Assembly: GCA_003280025.1 (NCBI GenBank) | Contig: QCGD01000001.1 | Location: 186,001 to 250,000 of the forward strand | From: Prochlorococcus sp. AG-363-P06 | GTDB taxonomy: Bacteria > Cyanobacteriota > Cyanobacteriia > PCC-6307 > Cyanobiaceae | Length of the DNA stretch: 64,000 nt | Direction: 5' to 3' | Part shown: in pieces, positions 1-7,335 of the stretch | How the letters are laid out: every line of letters begins with the position of its first letter | Position numbering within the stretch: the first letter of the stretch is position 1 | The notes under the pieces: generated by a model | What the model saw: the letters and a program-made list of their open reading frames with translations, nothing else | The model's database searches: none | What the model was told of the DNA's origin: nothing | Translations under genes and position numbers: made by a program

Positions 1-129
1 GAAAGATATATCTACAAATTTGAATACGTAAAGATTGGGGAATAGCTAGTACAGAATCAAATAATTCCCAAAAAAAATAAAAAAAAATTATTTCATATAC
101 AATAAAACTAAACCTTCTAACTAAGAAAT

Positions 130-258
130 ATGCTCTTCTCACAAACTGGACAAGGTGTTGATATTTTTTCTCCACTAGGGATTTTGATTCTTGTTATTGG
201 AGTTGTTTTTACTGTTGGGATCCCTGTCGCAATGATTAAGTTCGGAAGAGAGAGCTGA
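130..258 (+). CDS. Single-helix membrane microprotein, unknown
   Basis: A 42-aa ORF with a short polar N-terminus (MLFSQTGQG) and one hydrophobic helix (about residues 14-35) ending in KFGRES. The size and layout resemble the low-molecular-weight subunits of photosystem or cytochrome b6f complexes, but it does not match PsbM, PetN, PetG, PsaM or Psb30 as I know them, so no name is given. No strong ribosome-binding site is visible. Confidence 0.6.
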   Translation: MLFSQTGQGVDIFSPLGILILVIGVVFTVGIPVAMIKFGRES

Positions 259-305
259 ATTAGGAAATAGATGTCTGAAGGGGTTTAAATAGGCAATTAT
301 ATTTC

Positions 306-506
306 TTAGTGAATATGTTCTGCTTCATTATGATTATGACGATTGTGTGCATGAGCAATTCCTAATTCATGCATTCTTGCATGCTCTTGAATTGTGTCTC
401 TTAACTTATAAGATGATGGTCCAACTGTTGTATAAATTCCATAACCTATTGAGCCAAATAGTAAAAGCTGAAGAATATAGAGAACTTTCGAAGCTAAGAC
501 AAAAAG
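306..506 (-). pseudogene. PsbN-like His-rich ORF without a normal start codon
   Basis: The minus frame reads a hydrophobic helix, then GYGIYTTVGPSSYKLRD, which matches the PsbN signature (GY-IYT-FGP-S--LRD), then a histidine-rich tail (AHAHNRHNHNEAEHIH). The frame is open from about 506 downward, but no ATG, GTG or TTG occurs between the upstream TAG and the PsbN-like core. It is either a decayed paralog of psbN or starts at a rare codon such as ATT. Similarity is judged from remembered PsbN sequences. Confidence 0.4.
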
Positions 507-583
507 CTACTGAAAATTCTACATTTACAATTATGGAAGGTTTAGATGAGGCTGCGAAGCTAAGAAAAGCAATGGGTATGTAA
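411..583 (+). CDS. Possible small protein antisense to the PsbN-like ORF
   Basis: This frame is open back to a GTG at 347, but that part is antisense to the PsbN-like coding. Only the C-terminal part, including EEYRELSKLRQKATENS and DEAAKLRKAMGM, looks like a real helical microprotein. The true start is unclear (MM at about 411 or later). It may be a remnant. Confidence 0.3.
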
Positions 584-716
584 GACATATCAAATTATTG
601 ATTCTTATTAAATAGCTAATCAAGAGTTAGGATAAGAACAATGGAAGCATTTGATTGGAGATAACTTCACTAGTCCAAAGCAACTATTTTTACATTCACT
701 AAAAGATTTTAACGAA

Positions 717-1001
717 ATGACTATTTTTATTGGAAATTTATCTTGGGAAACTGAAGTTGAAGATCTTGAACAACTTTTTAGTAATTATGGAGTAGTAAAG
801 AAATGTTATTTACCTCTTGATAGAGAAACAGGAAGAAAAAGAGGTTTTGCTTTTGTAGATTTAAATGATCAAAATTCCGAGAAAAAAGCGATTGATGATC
901 TTCAAGATGTTGAATGGATGGGAAGAGAGATAAGGGTTAATGAGGGTGAAAAAAGAAACGGACCAAATAATAAAAAACGCAATAAGTATGATAAAAATTA
1001 A
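717..1001 (+). CDS. RRM-type RNA-binding protein
   Basis: A 94-aa single RNA-recognition-motif protein of the cyanobacterial Rbp type. RNP2 is IFIGNLSW (residues 3-10) and RNP1 is KRGFAFVD (about 44-51); a basic tail (NNKKRNKYDKN) follows. The family binds single-stranded RNA and some members are cold-inducible. The ATG at 717 is preferred over an in-frame start at 651 because RNP2 must lie near the N-terminus. The next gene begins at the base after its stop. Confidence 0.93.
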   Translation: MTIFIGNLSWETEVEDLEQLFSNYGVVKKCYLPLDRETGRKRGFAFVDLNDQNSEKKAIDDLQDVEWMGREIRVNEGEKRNGPNNKKRNKYDKN

Positions 1002-1187
1002 ATGGCTAATCCAGATCAAAAAACAATATTGCTCGAGCAAGCTTATGACGAAATTAAAGTCATTTGCACCAAGTTCCAAGAAGAATCTGGAGCTAAAGAT
1101 ATGGAAGTAAAAACTCTACTAAGAGAACTTGCTAGGGTTTGGGAAAAAGATATTGATGAAGATTACGATATAGATTGGGAAGTCTAG
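1002..1187 (+). CDS. Conserved small helical protein
   Basis: 61 aa, immediately downstream of the RRM gene with no gap, so probably co-transcribed. It contains EQAYDEIKVIC and a C-terminal acidic stretch. It appears paralogous to the 56-aa protein at 45747-45917 (EAYEKIKQIC, then a helix ending in W-K). Function unknown. Confidence 0.75.
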   Translation: MANPDQKTILLEQAYDEIKVICTKFQEESGAKDMEVKTLLRELARVWEKDIDEDYDIDWEV

Positions 1188-1338
1188 TTTCTTTCTAGGC
1201 GATTATTTTGGGTAATCCAAAAGATAGATTATTATCTAGCGTAAGTAATTATTAGAGATATACGGTGTATAAGCAGAAATCAATTAATAATAAAGTTAAT
1301 ACGATAATTAATAGCTATAAATAAACTAAAGGTTATTA

Positions 1339-1497
1339 ATGGATATAGAAATTAAAATTAATTCTTTAGAAAAATATTTAGCTAATTTAGTAAATGAGAT
1401 TGAATATAAAAGGATTACAGACAAATTAAAAGAGTATGATTTAATGGCGGATGTAGACGATCAAAGTGCTCATCATTTTTGTTCTTTTTCTAAATAA
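1339..1497 (+). CDS. Small hypothetical protein
   Basis: 52 aa, starting MDIEIKINSLEKYLANL. No recognised domain. The first 15 codons recur almost identically at 6152-6199, where the copy stops at codon 16, so this is the intact member of a duplicated pair. Confidence 0.55.
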   Translation: MDIEIKINSLEKYLANLVNEIEYKRITDKLKEYDLMADVDDQSAHHFCSFSK

Positions 1498-1525
1498 ATT
1501 AAGTATTAATAGTTCTGGATATTAA

Positions 1526-1702
1526 TTAGAAATTCTTAGATGAGCCAATAATTAAATTCTTTGATGAGAGTTTATAGAATTTCTCATGAACTGATTCAGT
1601 AAATTCAGTCTCATTGAAATAATTAACTAAATCTAATGGGTCGATATTTTCATCAAACCATTCATCGTAATTTATATAATTTGGCTCGGCATAATAAGTC
1701 AT
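1526..1702 (-). CDS. Small hypothetical protein
   Basis: 58 aa, acidic and aromatic-rich, with YYAEPNYINYDEWFDENIDP near the start. It is convergent with the gene ending at 1497. The composition is protein-like and the ATG is clean; no family recognised. Confidence 0.6.
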   Translation of the reverse strand: MTYYAEPNYINYDEWFDENIDPLDLVNYFNETEFTESVHEKFYKLSSKNLIIGSSKNF

Positions 1703-1910
1703 TCCTTATTGGTAGCAATAGGATTTCTAATAAAAGGTACAAATACTACAAAAATGATTATTTAACTAGATAATTGGTTGACTAGCGGAACTTTACTACC
1801 TACTGAAGAGCTCCCAGAATAATAGTAATCAAGTTTTGAGAGAATATATTATTTATTTTTTTCTAATTTTGACTTAATCATTTTATCCATTTTCAAATTT
1901 AATTGTTGGT

Positions 1911-1950
1911 CCTCTATCCGTATATTTTTGTACTTCAAACCGTACATTCT
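1911..1950 (+). promoter_or_regulatory. Paired CCGTA direct-repeat element (copy 1)
   Basis: Two half-sites (ATCCGTAT and AACCGTACA) about 22 bp apart separated by a T-rich spacer. A clearly similar element lies at 9593-9630. It is 60 bp upstream of the gene at 2010, which suggests an operator, but the binding protein is unknown. Confidence 0.3.
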
Positions 1951-2009
1951 TAAACCTCGATTGCTTAATTTGCTTAGTTAGAAAGTAGTTCCAGAAGTAA
2001 TAAGTTCAA

Positions 2010-2195
2010 ATGCCTTCAACACCCATCAAATCTTGTAATAAATATTTGTTGAGTTACAAAGATTCATCAAATAATACCCATCAAGTTGGCTTCTATGCTC
2101 GCGATGCATACGATTGCCTGATGCTTGCGAAAGAATTTAACTCTTACTTACATGACCATCCTGGCTCTGTAATCAGAATCCAACAAAAATTTTGA
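2010..2195 (+). CDS. Small conserved hypothetical protein
   Basis: 61 aa. It contains YARDAYDCLMLAKEFNSYL, a helix of the type seen in small picocyanobacterial proteins, and ends SVIRIQQKF. No function can be assigned. It heads a run of three small same-strand genes. Confidence 0.65.
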   Translation: MPSTPIKSCNKYLLSYKDSSNNTHQVGFYARDAYDCLMLAKEFNSYLHDHPGSVIRIQQKF

Positions 2196-2206
2196 GGCAA
2201 TTATTC

Positions 2207-2371
2207 ATGAATTTAAAAAAATCACCATTCGCAATTCAAGATAAAAACGCAAAAGATATTGATAATGCAAAAGATTATCCAACTATTGCTGATTTAATGA
2301 GAGAACAGAATGTATCCAACAATGATACAAAGATAGTCCACTATAGAAGAGATTTAGATTCTCTTGGTTAG
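2207..2371 (+). CDS. KSPF-family microprotein, copy 1
   Basis: 54 aa, beginning MNLKKSPFAIQDKN and otherwise hydrophilic. It starts 11 bp after the previous stop. The next gene begins MNVLKSPFSIFNKE, so the two share a KSPF(A/S)I N-terminus and look like divergent tandem paralogs. Confidence 0.55.
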   Translation: MNLKKSPFAIQDKNAKDIDNAKDYPTIADLMREQNVSNNDTKIVHYRRDLDSLG

Positions 2372-2391
2372 TTTATTAAGAATAGGTAGTT

Positions 2392-2571
2392 ATGAATGTA
2401 TTAAAATCACCATTTTCAATCTTTAATAAAGAAAGAAGAAAAATGGATTATATCAAGGGAGTTTATAAGAGAAGAGTTCAAGCTGAAATTGAATCTTATA
2501 AAGATTCCGAGGATGAAGATAAGAGAGATACAATTCAGGTTAAAGATGTATTAATGATTGATAGAAGATAA
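2392..2571 (+). CDS. KSPF-family microprotein, copy 2
   Basis: 59 aa, starting MNVLKSPFSIFNKE and followed by a highly charged Lys/Arg/Glu/Asp segment. It is 20 bp downstream of its likely paralog (2207-2371). No known domain. Confidence 0.55.
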   Translation: MNVLKSPFSIFNKERRKMDYIKGVYKRRVQAEIESYKDSEDEDKRDTIQVKDVLMIDRR

Positions 2572-2749
2572 ATCTAATAATCATTTATTTGTTCTTCCAT
2601 AAATTTACTTTCCAAAAATATAAGAGAGATAAACTTTTTAACCTGTTTATAATATTTTTATTGATTTACAGAATATTTTAAAAAGTATCGCTAGTTGCAA
2701 TTGGTTAATAGTAAAACAGCTAAAACTTAATTAAGAAATTGTAAGGCAA

Positions 2750-2992
2750 ATGCAATATGATCAAAGAATTGAAAAGATAGCAGCTGTTGCAGTAAACGTA
2801 GTTAAGGTGCTGATAATAATTTATCTAGGCATCGAAGAAGTATTTCAAATAAGGACATCACTTAAAAAGAAGTTAGATGATTATTTTGCTTGGGCTGATG
2901 ATGATTTACGAGTACATCGAGAATGGGCTTCACAATCTTATGCAATTCTAAAAAAACGACTAGCGGAACAAAAAGAAGCACATTTAAATTAA
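2750..2992 (+). CDS. Small membrane-anchored hypothetical protein
   Basis: 80 aa. One hydrophobic helix at about residues 10-27 (VAVNVVKVLIIIYLGIEEVF) is followed by a charged helical tail with WADDDLRVHREWASQSY. Likely a membrane-anchored protein with a cytoplasmic coiled tail. Function unknown. Confidence 0.65.
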   Translation: MQYDQRIEKIAAVAVNVVKVLIIIYLGIEEVFQIRTSLKKKLDDYFAWADDDLRVHREWASQSYAILKKRLAEQKEAHLN

Positions 2993-3158
2993 ATAAGTAG
3001 GTTTAAGGATTAATTAAAAAGTAAATAAGATCAAATTAAACAATGATTGAAACGTTCCCTCACATTTCCCTTCAACAGGTTTCAAATAAAATCAAATTTC
3101 ATTTTTTTTGTTGAAATTTTATAAAATAAAAATATACTTTAAATATGGAGGAAAGATA

Positions 3159-3380
3159 ATGAAAACAGAATGGGACGATAGTAATTGGAGAGAAGAATAT
3201 AAGGCATACACTTCTGATAAGAAGCAATTAAAACTATTAGAGAATGGTCCAAGAAGTTTATCTCAATCATGGTTATTGCAAGCTTTACATCAAAGGTGGA
3301 TGAAAATAAAAGGATATTCTTATCCTGAACCACCTAATTGTCAATCTTCATTTAAGGAATTTAACGGAAAAATCAAATAA
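3159..3380 (+). CDS. Small hypothetical protein
   Basis: 73 aa, soluble and Trp-rich. The start at 3159 is chosen because GGAGG lies 7 bp upstream; the longer ORF back to 3108 has no such site. It contains SLSQSWLLQALHQRWMKIKG. No family recognised. Confidence 0.65.
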   Translation: MKTEWDDSNWREEYKAYTSDKKQLKLLENGPRSLSQSWLLQALHQRWMKIKGYSYPEPPNCQSSFKEFNGKIK

Positions 3381-3429
3381 TTATTCCAAAATTTTCTCTA
3401 ACCTAACTTCCTGAAAAATCGTCGATTCC

Positions 3430-3501
3430 ATGCAGTATCAATGGTTGCGGAAGGTTAGCAATCCCATATTAAAAACTACAAGTGGAAATAATTCTGACTA
3501 A
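3430..3501 (+). CDS. Possible 23-aa peptide
   Basis: A short ATG ORF beginning MQYQWLRKVSNPILKTTSG. It is listed because the residues look selected, but there is no ribosome-binding site and the length is at the limit of what can be supported. Confidence 0.25.
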   Translation: MQYQWLRKVSNPILKTTSGNNSD

Positions 3502-3562
3502 ATGTAAAATTCATTAATTTTTCAATTAAGATTACTTAAATTGTTGAAAAGTTTTTATTTCT

Positions 3563-4324
3563 ATGGCTAACATCGCTAATGGTTTTTTATCTATAAATTT
3601 AGATAAAGCTTCTGCATTAAATAAAAGTGCGGTTGACGAGATTATAAACAACTTAGAGAATAATAAACATTTTACATATTGCGGAGATTGCGAAGGTATC
3701 TTCAATGAGGAAGATAAAGAAATTGATTTGAATTTTAGCGGTAGATGGTCTTGCGATTCATGTTGGGAATGGATTGAGAATGAAATATCAGATGATAAAA
3801 ATGATAAAGAACTAAGTTCTGAAGCTAGGACTCTTCTGTTAAATTCTGAAATCAGTGGTGGGTCTTATGAATATGGTTCGCAATATAGGGATAAGGTATA
3901 TAAAAAGAATGGCGTTAAGAAGTTAGATAGATATAATCACACAAAATTAGAATCAGAATGGTGGGAAGTATTAGAAATGATTAATGCATTCAATCTAAAT
4001 CAAGGCTTTTCACAATATTTTGGAAATGATGTAGAGGTAACTCTCTGCGAGAAGTCAGAGGCAGAACAATATTTATTTAAGATAGTTGGAGGTGTAGGTG
4101 GTTTTGTTGTTTTGTATGATAAATCCGATGAAGATGATTATCCTCAGCCAATATTCTTTTGCGACATTGATGAATTTACTGGAAGTGAATCAATTAATGA
4201 AATACTTGAAGGTTTAGAGAGTGGGGATTTAGAGCAAGAAGAAGAGCTAGAAGAATGGTTTGGCAATGGAGAATTAATTGATGATCTCATAGGGGAAATC
4301 GATAAATGTTTTGAATTAAGTTAA
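3563..4324 (+). CDS. Acidic protein with CxxC pairs, unknown
   Basis: 253 aa. Two Cys pairs, CGDC (about 39-42) and CDSC (about 69-72), lie roughly 30 residues apart and could form a zinc-binding knuckle. The C-terminal third is very acidic (EGLESGDLEQEEELEEWF). It is much longer than its neighbours and stands alone. No catalytic motif recognised. Confidence 0.75.
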   Translation: MANIANGFLSINLDKASALNKSAVDEIINNLENNKHFTYCGDCEGIFNEEDKEIDLNFSGRWSCDSCWEWIENEISDDKNDKELSSEARTLLLNSEISGGSYEYGSQYRDKVYKKNGVKKLDRYNHTKLESEWWEVLEMINAFNLNQGFSQYFGNDVEVTLCEKSEAEQYLFKIVGGVGGFVVLYDKSDEDDYPQPIFFCDIDEFTGSESINEILEGLESGDLEQEEELEEWFGNGELIDDLIGEIDKCFELS

Positions 4325-4349
4325 ATATTTTTTTAATTCCACAAATTAA

Positions 4350-4460
4350 TTAGTCGAGTGCTTTGTTAAAAGCTATGTCGCAGTTTCTAATCCTCTCGCC
4401 ATTGGTTTCAATAAATTCAAAACAGATCCTTTGCTATGAAATGAGATGCTAGCGTTTCAT
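4350..4460 (-). pseudogene. Microprotein gene with two in-frame TAG codons
   Basis: Read from ATG at 4460 the frame is MKR-stop-HLIS-stop-QRICFEFIETN, continuing to CDIAFNKALD and TAA. Both interruptions are TAG. The ATG overlaps the stop of the upstream gene (4457-4558) as ATGA, typical of coupled genes, which argues that the frame was once real. Either decayed or, less likely, read through. Confidence 0.4.
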
Positions 4461-4558
4461 TTTTTAGAAGTCATCTTGAATGTTATATATGCAAAGCCAC
4501 CAAGTAATGACAAGCTAGCGACTGCATAAGTAATTGCTATTTCATACATATGAGTCAT
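4457..4558 (-). CDS. 33-aa single-helix membrane peptide
   Basis: Begins MTHMYEIAITYAVASLSLLG, followed by a short hydrophobic end and a basic MTSKK tail: one transmembrane helix with a positive C-terminus. Third in a minus-strand run of tiny genes (4879 down to 4350). Function unknown; an accessory subunit of a membrane complex is possible. Confidence 0.5.
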   Translation of the reverse strand: MTHMYEIAITYAVASLSLLGGFAYITFKMTSKK

Positions 4559-4587
4559 CTGTTAATAGGTATGAGTAAGCGTTTCAT

Positions 4588-4689
4588 TTAATTTTTCTTT
4601 TTATCTTTCTTTTTTTTATGAGTTCCTTCTATATATGGAACAAGTAATTCCAGTAGCCACCTTTTAAATATGTCTATTGGGTTCTTCAT
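4588..4689 (-). CDS. 33-aa basic peptide
   Basis: MKNPIDIFKRWLLELLVPYI plus a lysine-rich tail (KKKKDKKKN): an amphipathic helix followed by a polycationic end. It begins 4 bp after the stop of the upstream membrane peptide, so very likely the same transcript. Function unknown. Confidence 0.5.
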   Translation of the reverse strand: MKNPIDIFKRWLLELLVPYIEGTHKKKKDKKKN

Positions 4690-4693
4690 TGGT

Positions 4694-4879
4694 TTATCTA
4701 AAAAAGTAAATAATCCCACCAACAAAGGTGCTTCCTACAAGTAGCAAGACCATAGCAACTGCAATTAACTTTGGTAAGCTTCCCATCATTGAATACTTAA
4801 CAGCCATCTGAAAATAAGGATAGCTCGTATATTTGTTTTTACTACTATTCCGTAAGAGATCTACTTTGTGCCTAGTCAT
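4694..4879 (-). CDS. Small membrane protein, start uncertain
   Basis: Up to 61 aa. The convincing part is the C-terminal helix (LIAVAMVLLLVGSTFVGGII) followed by YFFR. Internal ATGs would give 37- or 31-aa versions beginning MAVKYS or MMGSLPK. The frame continues upstream into ATA-KRLLLITIYFM, which looks like a signal-peptide start whose ATG has become ATA. Confidence 0.5.
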   Translation of the reverse strand: MTRHKVDLLRNSSKNKYTSYPYFQMAVKYSMMGSLPKLIAVAMVLLLVGSTFVGGIIYFFR

Positions 4880-5111
4880 AAAGTAGATAGTTATAAGTAG
4901 TAATCGTTTTATTTAATTACAGATAATGTTTGAAAATTCCATCAAGATTTGTTTTGTGTACTTGTTATTAAATCTGAAGAATTTTATCAAAGTTATTAAT
5001 TAAGTAAGAACAACCTGTTCCAAGGTTTCCTGCTAGATCTCGTGGTCTTAACTTCTTTATGTAAAAGACCTCTTCTCAAAAAAAGGTGCTTAATTACAGG
5101 AGCTGTGCAAA

Positions 5112-5198
5112 ATGACTTAATCAGGACAATATCAACAAGAAACCCCTCCAGAAATTCCAACTGCCAGAGAGGTTTTTAAATTGACTCTTACTATATAA
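5112..5198 (+). pseudogene. Microprotein with in-frame TAA at codon 3
   Basis: ATG-ACT-TAA, then an open, protein-like stretch (SGQYQQETPPEIPTAREVFK) ending in TAA at 5198. There is no alternative start after the early stop. Read as a decayed small gene. Confidence 0.35.
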
Positions 5199-5318
5199 AG
5201 TCAATCTATGTCTTGGAGTAAACGTAGAGAGTACTCATTGAGGTTTGGCCTCAACTAATTTATAGCAAAGAAATTAAAAACTAACGACATCAGTTAAATT
5301 AGTACCCGTTTACTGTGC

Positions 5319-5597
5319 TTATTTTTCTTCTAAGTTCTTTAAAAATTTATTCCAAGCTTCTTTTTGTTTTGTCCAGTAATTCTTTGACCATTTATTGTAT
5401 TTAGCTTTTGAAAAATTATTTTCTTTTAATTTAGTCCTTATACAATTTGTTTCTACTTCTTTTGACTTATCTGGAGAATCAAAAATTCTAAATGTCCTAC
5501 AGCTCATAGTGATATCTAAAAAAGTTTTATCTAAACTATTTGTTTCTGCTACTAAAGGACTAGAAAATAATAGAAGTGCAAATAGTAAGCCTTTCAT
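5319..5597 (-). CDS. Small secreted hypothetical protein
   Basis: 92 aa with a clear signal peptide (MKGLLFALLLFSSPLVAE, cleavage near A17). The mature part is basic and has two cysteines (MSCRTF, TNCIRT). It lies 3 bp downstream of the lipoprotein gene at 5601-5873, so the two form an operon. Periplasmic; function unknown. Confidence 0.7.
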   Translation of the reverse strand: MKGLLFALLLFSSPLVAETNSLDKTFLDITMSCRTFRIFDSPDKSKEVETNCIRTKLKENNFSKAKYNKWSKNYWTKQKEAWNKFLKNLEEK

Positions 5598-5600
5598 TTA

Positions 5601-5873
5601 TTAATCAAGCTTTGTAGTTAATTGGCAATAAGTAGCATTATTCTTATTGAGACATTTAGTATATTTTACTTGTAAAATTTTTTTTGCTTCTCTCTTTATA
5701 CAAACATCCAAGTAATTTTTTGCAAATTGGGTCATTCCAATTTCATTATATTCTGCATATTTCGTACCTGCTCCTTTGCATTGAGAAACTATTTTTTTGT
5801 AAGTAGTTTCTTTTTGATTACTGCAACCAAATATTAAGACTAATAAGAAAGGTGTAAGTAGTAAGCGTTTCAT
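5601..5873 (-). CDS. Small lipoprotein, unknown
   Basis: 90 aa. MKRLLLTPFLLVLIFGC is a type II signal peptide with lipobox IFGC (C17). The mature protein has further cysteines (SQCKGAG, DVCIKRE, TKCLNKN, TYCQL). Its first codons (ATGAAACGCTTACT) recur at several other places on the minus strand of this window. Confidence 0.7.
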   Translation of the reverse strand: MKRLLLTPFLLVLIFGCSNQKETTYKKIVSQCKGAGTKYAEYNEIGMTQFAKNYLDVCIKREAKKILQVKYTKCLNKNNATYCQLTTKLD

Positions 5874-5940
5874 TAAGCAATCAAAGACATAATAGGGGTC
5901 ATTATCTTTTCAGCAATAAATCTTTTATCCATATAAAAAA

Positions 5941-5955
5941 GAGGGTTTATCCCTC
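5941..5955. terminator. GAGGG-TTTAT-CCCTC hairpin
   Basis: A perfect 5-bp GC-rich stem with a TTTAT loop, flanked by six A on the left and AATTTTAT on the right. On the minus strand it ends in TTTTTT. The identical 15-mer is the terminator at 16052-16066. No gene clearly reads into this copy. Confidence 0.5.
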
Positions 5956-6055
5956 CAATTTTATATCGACTGTCAATCGCTAAAAGTTTGGGTAATTTTT
6001 TATTCAAACTTTATTCAAACTTTTTATTGATTTATAGTCGATATAGGATGGGGAG

Positions 6056-6142
6056 GAATTAGCTCCATCACTTGGATTTGTTCCTTTGAAAGGTGATATT
6101 TTTGAAAAGTCAAGAGCTGCTTTAAAAAGAATCGGTAAATAA
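6056..6142 (+). pseudogene. C-terminal gene remnant
   Basis: A 28-codon open frame ending in TAA (APSLGFVPLKGDIFEKSRAA, then LKRIGK) with no start codon and a TAG just upstream. The composition looks like the end of a real protein. Probably a leftover from deletion. Confidence 0.25.
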
Positions 6143-6151
6143 ACAGTAAGA

Positions 6152-6199
6152 TGCAGATAGAAATTAAAATTAATTCTTTAGAAAAATATTTAGCTTAGT
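6152..6199 (+). pseudogene. Truncated copy of the 1339 gene
   Basis: MQIEIKINSLEKYLA then TAG. The first 45 bases match the start of the gene at 1339-1497 with only two or three differences, then similarity falls away. A 5' fragment of a duplication. Confidence 0.5.
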
Positions 6200-6256
6200 T
6201 AGAATTTAGATATAAGATAAAGTCAATTAATCTAGATTCAAAGTTGCTTTATAATT

Positions 6257-6508
6257 ATGAGAAAAAAGATAAATTTTATTTTTTTAATTTACATTATGTT
6301 AATGGCTTTGCCTTCGTATCCACTAACCTGGAAAGAAATTTTAGATGCAGTTTCTAAGGATAAGTATGATTTCCCAGCTAATGCAAAAAATAAAAATGTA
6401 ACTTGCTGGAAGAATGTTTATTGGGAAGAATATATTGAAGGTGATTCATATCATTCAGGATATGTGAAGCAATTTCGAAAGGAATTAAAGATAAGCTGTC
6501 CTTATTAG
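6257..6508 (+). CDS. Small secreted hypothetical protein
   Basis: 83 aa. MRKKINFIFLIYIMLMALPSYP is a signal peptide. The short mature part has two cysteines (VTCWKNVYWEEYI and the terminal SCPY), compatible with one disulfide. Likely periplasmic. Not recognised. Confidence 0.65.
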   Translation: MRKKINFIFLIYIMLMALPSYPLTWKEILDAVSKDKYDFPANAKNKNVTCWKNVYWEEYIEGDSYHSGYVKQFRKELKISCPY

Positions 6509-6680
6509 AGATCTTAAGAAATTTCTAAATTTTAAAAGTAAAGCAACTTTTAAACCGATTTTTTTCTTGCAAAGAGAAATTAACTTGAAATTAGCCAGAA
6601 TTGCTACAAAACTGTAGCGTAAATGCATTTTTTGTCAGATTATGCCGAAATAAAGACAAATTGCTTTACGTTACTTAATA

Positions 6681-6703
6681 TATATGTTATATTTCTTTAC
6701 ATA
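6681..6703 (+). promoter_or_regulatory. hli promoter element, copy 1
   Basis: TATATGTTATATTT followed by C-TTTACATA, ending 16 bp before the first hli ATG. The same 23-mer with a single difference occurs on the minus strand at 37196-37218, 15 bp before the paralogous hli gene. The conserved distance suggests the core promoter plus a regulator site. Confidence 0.5.
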
Positions 6704-6719
6704 CTTAATTTTTTGAATT

Positions 6720-6827
6720 ATGACTCCTGAAGCAGAAAGATTTAATGGTTGGGCTGCGATGCTCGGTTTCGTAGCAGCTGTTGGTTCCTACGTCACAACT
6801 GGTCAAATTATTCCAGGATGGTTCTAA
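6720..6827 (+). CDS. hli: High-light-inducible protein (Hli), MTPEAE type
   Basis: 35 aa, beginning MTPEAERFNGWAAMLGFVAA and ending TTGQIIPGWF: the one-helix chlorophyll-binding Hli core (E-N-A-G). Hli proteins associate with photosystem assembly intermediates in the thylakoid and dissipate excess energy. First gene of the cluster; its stop overlaps the next start (TAATG). Near-identical to the protein at 37073-37180. Confidence 0.9.
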   Translation: MTPEAERFNGWAAMLGFVAAVGSYVTTGQIIPGWF

Positions 6828-7036
6828 TGACAAAATCTTCATACATAACAACTGAATCTGATGGAAGACAAAATATGTTTCCTTCAGAAACTCGTCCATA
6901 CATAGATGAGTCAGTTTCATATGAGGGTTACCCTCAAAATGCTGAAAAAGTTAATGGTCGTTGGGCAATGTTTGGTTTCGTTGCATTGATAGGTGCATAC
7001 GTCACAACTGGTCAAATTATTCCAGGTATTTTTTAG
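6827..7036 (+). CDS. hli: High-light-inducible protein (Hli), longer N-terminus
   Basis: 69 aa. A hydrophilic N-terminal extension of about 38 residues precedes the Hli helix (EKVNGRWAMFGFVALIGAYV), which ends TTGQIIPGIF. The start overlaps the previous stop. Its TAG overlaps a GTG that opens the next frame, so the first genes are translationally linked. Confidence 0.88.
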   Translation: MTKSSYITTESDGRQNMFPSETRPYIDESVSYEGYPQNAEKVNGRWAMFGFVALIGAYVTTGQIIPGIF

Positions 7037-7149
7037 TGAGCATACTTACAGGTTTTCTTGTTTTCATTGTATCTGTAACAGCATTACTGATCGCATATTT
7101 AACAAAACAATTTCAAGAAGAAAATTTAATTTATTCAAACCAAAATCAA

Positions 7150-7302
7150 ATGATAAAAACAAACTCAAACACTAAAACAAAAACAATCGAAAAGGAAAAA
7201 GTTGTTGCAGAAACTATCAACGGTAGATTCGCAATGCTTGGTCTTATGGCTGCAATGGGTGCATATCTAACTACTGGACAAATTATTCCTGGTTTCGTTT
7301 AA
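7150..7302 (+). CDS. hli: High-light-inducible protein (Hli), tandem copy A
   Basis: 50 aa (start MIKTNSNTKTKT; core INGRFAMLGLMAAMGAYLTT, end GQIIPGFV). The frame is open upstream to a GTG at 7036, which would add a second hydrophobic helix (ILTGFLVFIVSVTALLIAYL) to give 88 aa; that helix may be a separate small membrane protein fused in frame by the duplication. The ATG is preferred because copy B starts there. Confidence 0.8.
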   Translation: MIKTNSNTKTKTIEKEKVVAETINGRFAMLGLMAAMGAYLTTGQIIPGFV

Positions 7303-7335
7303 CCAAAAAACTTAAAACAATTAACCACAAATCAA

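Noticed and set aside
5138-5180. Rho-independent terminator AACCCCTC...GAGAGGTT
   Set aside because: The stem has mismatches and lies inside a frame that reads as protein (5112-5198), so coding remnant is the better explanation.
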